Part shown: piece by piece, positions 57,911 through 64,000 of the stretch | Position numbering within the stretch: the stretch's first letter is position 1 | Layout of the letters: each line of letters begins with the position of its first letter | Assembly: GCF_016907655.1 (NCBI RefSeq) | Contig: NZ_JAFBCL010000001.1 | Span: 5,490,001 to 5,554,000, forward strand | DNA from: Saccharothrix algeriensis | GTDB lineage: Bacteria > Actinomycetota > Actinomycetes > Mycobacteriales > Pseudonocardiaceae | Reading direction: 5' to 3' | Length of the DNA stretch: 64,000 nucleotides | Made by a program: the position numbers and the translations under genes | Notes under the pieces: generated by a model | What the model was told of the DNA's origin: nothing | Databases searched by the model: none | Seen by the model: only the letters and a program-made list of their open reading frames with translations

Positions 57911-58954
57911 CTAGTCGCGCTCCGGGACCGGGTCCAGGTTGCCGTCGCGGTCGGCCACGCAGGCGGCCGAGCGGACCGACGTCGCCAGGAACGCGCTCAT
58001 GCAGCGCGCGAACTGCTCGTGGCCGCGGGCGTTGGGGTGGAAGGACTCCTGCAGCGCGTGGTGCGCCCTGGCCTCGTCGCGCAGGCCCTCGAAGTCCACC
58101 GTCAGCCGGGTGAACCACTCCGCGCCCGGGTCCCGGCCGCGGGCGCACGCCTCGCGCCGGTCGCCGGCCCGCGACAGGTCCAGGAAGCGCACGCCCACCG
58201 CCGCCGCGGCCTTGCGCAACCCCGCCGACAGCTCGTCCACCGCGTGGTCGCGCACCCAGCGCAGGTCGGCGGTCCGCAGTGGACAGCCGGACAGGTTCTG
58301 CAGGTCGACCGGCAGGTCGGGGGTGACCGGCGCGGCGTAGGACTGGAGCACCAGCGCGTACGAGCGGGGCGGGTAGCCCTCGTCGCGCAGGACCTGCCGG
58401 ATGTCGCGCAGGGCGCGTTCGACCTTCGGCGCCATCCGCTCGACCCGGGCCCGCCAGTCGTCCACCAGGGAGGGTGAGCAGTCGGCGCGGCGCTGGATCC
58501 ACGCCTGCAGGCACGCCTTGAGCACGTCGGAGAAGCGCGGGTCGTCGTTCGCGCCGACCGCCACCACGACCGTCGTCACCCGGTGCTCGCGCGCGATGCG
58601 GGCCAGCTGCCGCGCCTGCGAGCCCTCCGTGTTGCGCACCTGGTCGGTCAGGCCCACCTGCTCGGCGTTCGCGCCCGAGCAGGCCAGGTTGAACACCCGG
58701 TCGACGCCCGGCACCCGCATCCGGTGGACCGACGCGTTCGCGGAGCGGTGGCACCAGTTGTCGCCCTCGCCGTCCGTGCCGGGCTCGTAGGAGCCCGCGC
58801 CCTCGCCCGACATGGTGCTGTCGCCCATCGCCACCAGGGCCGTGGGCGCGTCCCGGCCGGGCCCGACGCGGTCGGGGAACGGGCTGTCGGCCACCAGCAG
58901 GAGCAGGGCGACCAGCGGCAGCACCAGGACGACGGCGACGAGTCGGCGGGACAT
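57911..58954 (-). CDS. Exported SGNH/GDSL hydrolase
   Basis: A 347-residue protein with an N-terminal signal anchor (VAVVLVLPLVALLLLVA). Block I is LVAMGDSTMSGEG (nucleophile Ser near residue 46), block II-III shows FNLACSGANA and VVVAVGANDD, and block V is FHPNARGHEQF with the catalytic Asp/His-type pair (His). Several Cys suggest disulfides outside the membrane. It starts 6 bp after the end of the ABC ATPase gene, so it belongs to that operon. A lipid or cell-envelope ester is the likely substrate. Confidence 0.88.
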   Translation of the reverse strand: MSRRLVAVVLVLPLVALLLLVADSPFPDRVGPGRDAPTALVAMGDSTMSGEGAGSYEPGTDGEGDNWCHRSANASVHRMRVPGVDRVFNLACSGANAEQVGLTDQVRNTEGSQARQLARIAREHRVTTVVVAVGANDDPRFSDVLKACLQAWIQRRADCSPSLVDDWRARVERMAPKVERALRDIRQVLRDEGYPPRSYALVLQSYAAPVTPDLPVDLQNLSGCPLRTADLRWVRDHAVDELSAGLRKAAAAVGVRFLDLSRAGDRREACARGRDPGAEWFTRLTVDFEGLRDEARAHHALQESFHPNARGHEQFARCMSAFLATSVRSAACVADRDGNLDPVPERD

Positions 58955-58960
58955 CGCCGA

Positions 58961-59602
58961 CTATTCTACGTCCACCCTCCCACCGGACAGCGCCACCGTG
59001 CGGTCGGCGGCCCGGTGGACCTCGTCGTGGTGGGTGGCGACGAGCACGGCCGCGCCCGCGTCGGCCGCGCGCCGCAGCACCCGCACCGCCACGGGCGCGC
59101 TGACCCGGTCCAGGTGGGCGGTCGGCTCGTCGGCCAGCAGCACCCTGGGCGAGGCGATGACCGCCCGCGCCAGCGCGGCCCGCTGCTGCTGCCCGAACGA
59201 CACCTCGCCGGGGTAGCGGTCGCCCAGCTCCCCGATGCCCAGCTCCGCCAGCAGCTCGGCGACGCGCCCCACGTCGCCGCCCGAGCCCAGCCGCAGCGGC
59301 AGCGCCACGTTCTCCGCGAGCGTCAGCTCGGTCGCCAGCCCCAGCGCCTGCGGCAGCAGCGCGCACAGCTCCCACGACGGCGGCGCGGTCAGCACCCGGC
59401 CGCACATCTCCACCGTGCCCGCGTCGGCGCGGTCGAACCCGGACAGCACGGTCAGCAGCGCGCTCTTGCCCGACCCGGACGGCCCGGACAGCGTCACCAG
59501 CTCGCCCGCCGCCACCTCCAGGTCGACCCCGCGCAGCACGTGCACCGGGCCGCCGGCGTGCTCGAACGAGCGCCGCAGCCCCACCGCCCTCATCGCCGTC
59601 AT
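58961..59602 (-). CDS. ABC transporter ATP-binding protein 2
   Basis: A 213-residue ATPase of the LolD/MacB type. Walker A GPSGSGKS near residue 41, Q-loop LLPQALGL, signature SFGQQQRAALARA (a variant of LSGGQ), Walker B VLLADEPTAHLD and the switch His in ATHHDE. Its ATG overlaps the previous ATPase gene by ATGA. With the second ATPase it would form the engine for the 817-residue permease. Confidence 0.92.
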   Translation of the reverse strand: MTAMRAVGLRRSFEHAGGPVHVLRGVDLEVAAGELVTLSGPSGSGKSALLTVLSGFDRADAGTVEMCGRVLTAPPSWELCALLPQALGLATELTLAENVALPLRLGSGGDVGRVAELLAELGIGELGDRYPGEVSFGQQQRAALARAVIASPRVLLADEPTAHLDRVSAPVAVRVLRRAADAGAAVLVATHHDEVHRAADRTVALSGGRVDVE

Positions 59603-60264
59603 GCCGCCAGCACCCCGTTCCGCAGCTCGTACCCGGTGTCCGCCAACGAGATCAGCCGCGGGTCGTGCGAGGCGACGACCACCGGCACGCCCTGGCGCGC
59701 CAGGTCGGCCACCGTCTCCAGCACCAGGTCCGCCGAGGCCGCGTCCAGCTGCGAGGTCGGCTCGTCGGCCAGCACCACCGACGCGCCGCGCGCCAGCGCG
59801 CACCCGAACGCCAGCCGCTGCTGCTGGCCGCCGGACAGCGCCGCCGGCTTCCACCCCGCCGTGCCCGGCAGGCCGAGCCGCGCCAGCAGCTCGTCCACCG
59901 CGGCGGACCGGCCCGCGGCCTGGGCCGCCGCGCGCAGGTTGTCGCCGACGGTCAGGTGGCCGATCAGGTTGTCCGAGGGGTTCTGGAACACCAGCGCGAC
60001 CTGCGTGCGCCGCAGCTCCCGCCGCGCCCTGGACGACAGCCGCGCGGTGGGGGCGCCGCGCAGCTCCACGGCGCCCCGCGTCGGCCGCTCCACCAGGCTC
60101 AGCACGCGCAGCAGCGTGGACTTGCCCGACCCGGACGGACCGGCCAGCACGGTGATCCCGCCGGGGGGCACGTCCAGCGACACGCCGGACACGGCGGTCA
60201 CCGCCCCGGCCGGGGTCGGGTACTCGACGTCCACGTCCCGCAGGCGCATCACGTGTTCGGCCAC
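59599..60264 (-). CDS. ABC transporter ATP-binding protein 1
   Basis: A 221-residue ATPase. Walker A GPSGSGKS near residue 42, Q-loop LVFQNPSDNL, signature LSGGQQQRLAF, Walker B VVLADEPTSQLD and switch His in ASHDPR. The GTG at 60264 is chosen for a GAGGAG 8 nt upstream; a GTG at 60363 overlapping the permease stop, with GGGGAG before it, would add a 33-residue Pro-rich tail and cannot be excluded. Confidence 0.9.
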   Translation of the reverse strand: MAEHVMRLRDVDVEYPTPAGAVTAVSGVSLDVPPGGITVLAGPSGSGKSTLLRVLSLVERPTRGAVELRGAPTARLSSRARRELRRTQVALVFQNPSDNLIGHLTVGDNLRAAAQAAGRSAAVDELLARLGLPGTAGWKPAALSGGQQQRLAFGCALARGASVVLADEPTSQLDAASADLVLETVADLARQGVPVVVASHDPRLISLADTGYELRNGVLAA

Positions 60265-60355
60265 GGCCGGGGCTCCTCTGTCGTCGGGCGGGGCGACCCC
60301 GGCGCCCGGCCGGGGTCGCGGGTCGCGGGGCGGCTCGCCGCGCGCCGGGGCGCGG

Positions 60356-62809
60356 TCAGCCACGGATCAGCTCCCCGATCCGCGCCGAGCGGACCGAGCG
60401 GACGGCGATCCACGCCGCCACCAGCACCACCAGGGCGCTGCCCGCGACCGTCGCCGCCAGCAGGGGCAGCACGTCGGGCAGCTCCGGCGTCGGGGTCAGC
60501 CGGGGCGCGGGGTCCAGCCGGGGCACGGCGAAGCCGCTGCCCAGCGCGCTCGCGGCCCAGCCGACCACGACGGCGGCGACGGCCAGCGCGCCCAGCTCCA
60601 GCAGGTGGCTGGACAGCAGCGCCGCCGGCCGCAGGCCCATGCGGGTGCTGAACGCGCCGGACAGCGCGTTCTGCCGCCGTCGCACCTCGATCGCCAGCAG
60701 CAGCGCGATGGCGGCGACCACCGCCAGCACCGCGCCGACGGCCGCGACGAACCCGAAGGTCCACTGGATCGTCAGGAACGGCAGGCCCGCGACGGTCTTC
60801 GACTTCTCGCCCGGGTTGCGGTACTGGACCCCGCCGTCGGCCAGCGCCCGCGTCAGCTCGCCCAGCGGCTTGGCCGACCACACGTACCAGGCCCCGACGT
60901 CGTCGGCCGACGGCACGCTGTCGCGCGGGACCACCCACCCGGCCGAGCCGAGCTTCGGGAACGTCGGCAGGTGCGCCTCGGGCCGGATCGGCGGCAGGCC
61001 GGGCATGGTGGCCTCGCCGTCCGGCGCGCTGCCCACCCGCAGCGGCCGGGTCAGCAGCGCCGGGTCGAAGTCGTGCGGGAACGCCCCGTCGGTGAACGTC
61101 TCCGGGTCCACCACCAGCGCCATGCGCTCGTGGGACTCGCTGACGCCGACGACGGTGGCGCTGCCGCGCAGCGCCTCGGGCAGCACGGTGCCCGGGGGCA
61201 CCTGGGCGACGCTCTCCGCGCCGGTGTACATGCCGGACTTGACCTCCAGCGCGGTCTTCTGCGAGCCGGCGATGCTGGTGCCGACGGCGATCGTGCCGAT
61301 GGCCAGCACGCCCACCAGCAGCACGCCGGTCACCGGGCCGGAGGCGGCGGCCAGGCGGCGGATCGCCAGCTGGGCGGCGGGCCTGGACCAGATCGACGCG
61401 CGGTGCGAAGCCCTGAGCGCCCACCGCGCCACCCGCGCCGCCAGCAGCGCCGCGGTCAGCACGGCCAGCAGCGGGAAGGCCAGCGCGGCGGCGTCGATGC
61501 GCGGCAGGCCGCCGATCTTCAGCGGGGTCGCCAGGCCGCTGTGCTGGACCCGGGTCCACGCCCACGCGGCGAGCCCGGCGGTGACCAGCTCCCACGGCAC
61601 GGCGGTCAGCGCGCGCCGGGCGCGGGCGCCGGTCGCGGCGGCCTGGAACGCGCGGTGCGCGCGCAGGGCGGCGGTGGCCCAGGTGACCGCGACGCCGAGC
61701 ACGACGACGACCGCCACCGCCAGCGCGGCGGCGGCGGTCGTGCCCGGCGGCAGCGCGGTCGAGGGCGCGTAGAGGGGGAGCAGCAGGTGGGCGACGCCCA
61801 GCCCCAGCAGGCCGCCGGCCACCAGCGGCAGGCCCAGTTCGAGCAGCCCGCGCGCGCCCAGCGCCGCCGGGCCCGCGCCGCGCACCCACAGCAGCCGCAG
61901 CTCGGTGTGCCGGCGCTGCGCCCACTGGGCGGTCACCGTCGCGACCCCGGCCAGGCCGATCAGCAGGCTGATCAGGGTCAGCGGGAGGATGGCGGAGCGG
62001 ACGTTGGCGACGGTCTGGCGCGCGTTCTCCACCGGCAGCACCAGCGGCGACAGGACGCGGACCCCCGGGCCCTCGAAGGGCCGCACCCGCGCGGTGCCGG
62101 CGGCCAGCAGCTCCTCCGCCTCGTCCACCGTCCGCGGCGCGGGGTTGGGGTAGCGGACGGTCACGTCGACCACGGGGGCCAGCTCCGGCGGCAGCTCGGC
62201 GAAGGACTCGGCGCTGGGCATCCACACCACGGCCGTCAGGTAGTCGATGCGGGCGAGCCGGTTCGGGATCACGTACTGCCGCTCGGAGCACCACCACGGG
62301 TCGAGCGGGTCGCGCAGGTCGGCGTAGACGGCGGTGACCGGTGGCAGCCGGCCGCCCATGCCGCGCTCGCCCAGCTTCAGGTCCGTGGTCCTGGCGATGC
62401 TCTGGGGCACCCACAGGCCGTCCTTGGAGCCGCCCTGCAGGACGGTCAGGTGGTCGGTCGCGCCCGGCCGGAAGCCGAACTTGGCGTAGGTGCGCCCGCC
62501 GCCGAAGTCGGCGCGCGCCTCGCGCGTGTAGGTGGCGGCCAGGACGGGCCGGTCGCCGGCGGACCCGCGCACGGCGTCCAGCGCCGGCGCCACCCGGTCG
62601 GGCGGCAGGCTCATCTCCAGCGAGGGGTGCAGGGCCTCCTCGCACAGCCGGTCGCCCTGGTAGTCGACCGCGGCGCTGCCGGAGGTGGCGGAGTGCATCA
62701 CCGCGGCGGCCACGACGAAGCTGAGCAGGAGCGCGGTGACCAGGCTGACCAGCAGGGTCAGCGGGCTCGACAACGCGGCGCGCGGCGCGGCTCTCCACGG
62801 GATCTGCAC
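60356..62809 (-). CDS. FtsX-like ABC transporter permease
   Basis: An 817-residue permease. One N-terminal helix (LTLLVSLVTALLLSFVVAAA), a large extracytoplasmic domain (about residues 60-270), then FtsX-type helix groups near 285-330 and 335-480, a second extracytoplasmic domain and three helices at the C-terminus. MacB-like permeases of this shape move lipids, peptides or lipoproteins across or out of the membrane. GTG 62809 (QIPWRAAPRAAL) is chosen; GTG 62875 would add 22 polar residues. First gene of the four-gene unit. Confidence 0.87.
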   Translation of the reverse strand: MQIPWRAAPRAALSSPLTLLVSLVTALLLSFVVAAAVMHSATSGSAAVDYQGDRLCEEALHPSLEMSLPPDRVAPALDAVRGSAGDRPVLAATYTREARADFGGGRTYAKFGFRPGATDHLTVLQGGSKDGLWVPQSIARTTDLKLGERGMGGRLPPVTAVYADLRDPLDPWWCSERQYVIPNRLARIDYLTAVVWMPSAESFAELPPELAPVVDVTVRYPNPAPRTVDEAEELLAAGTARVRPFEGPGVRVLSPLVLPVENARQTVANVRSAILPLTLISLLIGLAGVATVTAQWAQRRHTELRLLWVRGAGPAALGARGLLELGLPLVAGGLLGLGVAHLLLPLYAPSTALPPGTTAAAALAVAVVVVLGVAVTWATAALRAHRAFQAAATGARARRALTAVPWELVTAGLAAWAWTRVQHSGLATPLKIGGLPRIDAAALAFPLLAVLTAALLAARVARWALRASHRASIWSRPAAQLAIRRLAAASGPVTGVLLVGVLAIGTIAVGTSIAGSQKTALEVKSGMYTGAESVAQVPPGTVLPEALRGSATVVGVSESHERMALVVDPETFTDGAFPHDFDPALLTRPLRVGSAPDGEATMPGLPPIRPEAHLPTFPKLGSAGWVVPRDSVPSADDVGAWYVWSAKPLGELTRALADGGVQYRNPGEKSKTVAGLPFLTIQWTFGFVAAVGAVLAVVAAIALLLAIEVRRRQNALSGAFSTRMGLRPAALLSSHLLELGALAVAAVVVGWAASALGSGFAVPRLDPAPRLTPTPELPDVLPLLAATVAGSALVVLVAAWIAVRSVRSARIGELIRG

Positions 62810-62943
62810 CCCCGGAACGGTATCCCGCCGGCGCGGGGAAGTGGTGGTTTTTCCCCGCCTCGACGAGGCCCCCACCAGTGCGAACGCAGCGTAGCCGGGT
62901 GGTCACGCCGCCGGTCGTGGCGGGCGGCGGGCGCGATCGGTCC

Positions 62944-62972
62944 TTGACACCCCGGCTGTGGTCTAGTCCAAT
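62944..62972 (+). promoter_or_regulatory. DasR-like box and promoter of the chitinase gene
   Basis: TTGACA at 62944-62949 is a -35 box. TGGTCTAGTCCA at 62959-62970 differs at one position from the TGGTCTAGACCA core of the DasR-responsive element and would cover the -10 region, so binding would block transcription. AGGAGAGG at 63001 is the ribosome binding site. Confidence 0.7.
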
Positions 62973-63015
62973 TTCCACCACCTGGAGGCCGCCCACCGCT
63001 AGGAGAGGTGACCGC

Positions 63016-64000
63016 ATGTCGCGCAGAGTCCTGTTGGCCAGGGTGGTGGCGGTGGGGGCGTTGGTGGCCAGCGCGGTGGTGGTGGGCTTCGCGCCGGCGT
63101 ACGCCTCGTCCGTCACCGCCTCGTTCACCAAGACCTCGTCCTGGGGTTCCGGCTTCACCGGGCTGTTCACGGTGAAGAACGAGACCAGCAGCGCGATCAC
63201 CAACTGGAAGGTCGAGTTCGACCTGCCCTCCGGCACGGCCGTCGGCGCGTACTGGGACGCGCTGCAGACCAACTCCGGCGGGCGCTACACCTTCACCAAC
63301 CGCGAGTACAACGGCAACGTCGCGCCCGGCGCCTCGGTGACGTTCGGGTTCAACGCCTCCGGGTCGGGCGAGCCCGCGAACTGCCGGATCAACGGCGCGG
63401 CGTGCTCCGGGGCGCCGACGCTGACCACGACCACCACGACGAGCACCACGCAGACGTCGACCAGCACCTCGACCAGCACGTCGACCAGCACCAGCACGAC
63501 CACCACCACCACGACGACCCGGCCGCCGACCGGCCTGCCCAAGCGGGTCCTGGTCGGCTACCTGCACGCCAGCTTCGCCAACGGCTCCGGCTACATCCGG
63601 ATGAAGGACGTCTCGCCGGACTGGGACATCATCAACCTGTCCTTCGCCGAGCCCACCTCCGTCACCTCCGGCGACCTGCGCTTCCAGCAGTGCCCGGTGG
63701 CCGAGTGCCCGAACGTCGAGTCCGAGGCCGAGTTCATCGCCGGCATCCGCGAGAAGCAGGCCCAGGGCAAGAAGGTGCTGATCTCCATCGGCGGCCAGAA
63801 CGGCCAGGTGCAGCTGACCACCACGGCCGCGCGGGACGCGTTCGTGCGCAGCGTCGGCGCCATCATCGACCGGTACGGCCTGGACGGCCTCGACGTCGAC
63901 TTCGAGGGCCACTCGCTGTCGCTCAACGCCGGCGACACCGACTTCCGCAACCCGACCACCCCGGTGATCGTGAACCTGATCTCGGCGCTCAAGTCGCTGA
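63016..64000 (+). CDS. Secreted chitinase, CBM2-GH18 (5' part)
   Basis: The gene runs off the right edge after 328 codons. A signal peptide (residues 1-30, ending AYA) is followed by a CBM2 module (about 31-135: SVTASFTKTSSWGSGF, WKVEFDLPSGTAVG), a Thr/Ser linker (about 138-172) and a GH18 barrel starting at KRVLVGYLHASF. The catalytic motif DGLDVDFEG near residue 300 has the acid Glu. It hydrolyses chitin outside the cell; the upstream DasR-like box fits control by N-acetylglucosamine supply. Confidence 0.93.
   Translation, partial: MSRRVLLARVVAVGALVASAVVVGFAPAYASSVTASFTKTSSWGSGFTGLFTVKNETSSAITNWKVEFDLPSGTAVGAYWDALQTNSGGRYTFTNREYNGNVAPGASVTFGFNASGSGEPANCRINGAACSGAPTLTTTTTTSTTQTSTSTSTSTSTSTSTTTTTTTTRPPTGLPKRVLVGYLHASFANGSGYIRMKDVSPDWDIINLSFAEPTSVTSGDLRFQQCPVAECPNVESEAEFIAGIREKQAQGKKVLISIGGQNGQVQLTTTAARDAFVRSVGAIIDRYGLDGLDVDFEGHSLSLNAGDTDFRNPTTPVIVNLISALKSL

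Overview
The window is GC-rich throughout, with many GTG starts, overlapping stop/start codons and dense two-component, DUF397/XRE, DUF742, HelD/HelR and family 2B encapsulin genes. Together these point to an actinobacterium of the Pseudonocardiales type (Saccharothrix, Actinosynnema or Lentzea-like). This is inferred from gene content; no rRNA or tRNA gene is present to confirm it.

Layout. 1-5.6 kb: end of a hybrid sensor kinase, an XRE/DUF397 pair behind twin palindromes, then a minus-strand signalling group (LuxR-type regulator, HATPase, PAS kinase, receiver, STAS protein). 5.9-8.4 kb: pcaHGDC-like protocatechuate genes. 8.5-15.2 kb: MOSC protein, an iron-box-controlled N-hydroxylase, a HelD/HelR RNA polymerase motor, a luciferase-like oxidoreductase and a small acetyltransferase. 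15.3-18.5 kb: a coupled phosphatase, CHASE3 kinase and receiver operon. 18.5-24.5 kb: acyltransferase, split YeiH-type transporter, DUF1232, ArsR plus VOC pair, glycosyltransferase, ECF sigma factor and DUF742. 25.0-29.0 kb: an encapsulin operon with two different family 2B shell proteins and a polyprenyl transferase cargo. 29.7-36.2 kb: cyclase-family hydrolase, diguanylate cyclase, MarR, two DUF4360 secreted paralogues and a membrane protein. 36.7-44.4 kb: gltD/gltB glutamate synthase, a small membrane protein and a VIT1-type metal transporter. 44.5-48.7 kb: Thr-rich membrane protein, OmpR/kinase pair and a CAP-domain lipoprotein. 48.7-52.8 kb: Lrp regulator divergent from bkdABC-like branched-chain keto acid dehydrogenase genes. 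52.8-57.6 kb: a tightly coupled minus-strand operon of a decarboxylase-fold protein, two spermidine-synthase-like proteins, a methyltransferase and a DMT exporter. 57.9-62.8 kb: ABC transporter with a coupled SGNH hydrolase. 63.0 kb to the end: a truncated CBM2-GH18 chitinase behind a DasR-like box.

Three things stand out. First, a protein-free structured element of about 580 bp occurs twice (about 30.61-31.19 and 45.10-45.67 kb). Each copy holds two long terminal hairpins with 26-bp inner stems and a central hairpin, and five stem differences between the copies are all compensated. Second, the encapsulin operon has two shell genes and a 40-bp perfect palindrome between shell and cargo. Third, the 57.6-52.8 kb operon looks like an uncharacterised amine or metallophore-type pathway, and its decarboxylase-fold protein has Met at the position where the PLP lysine is expected.
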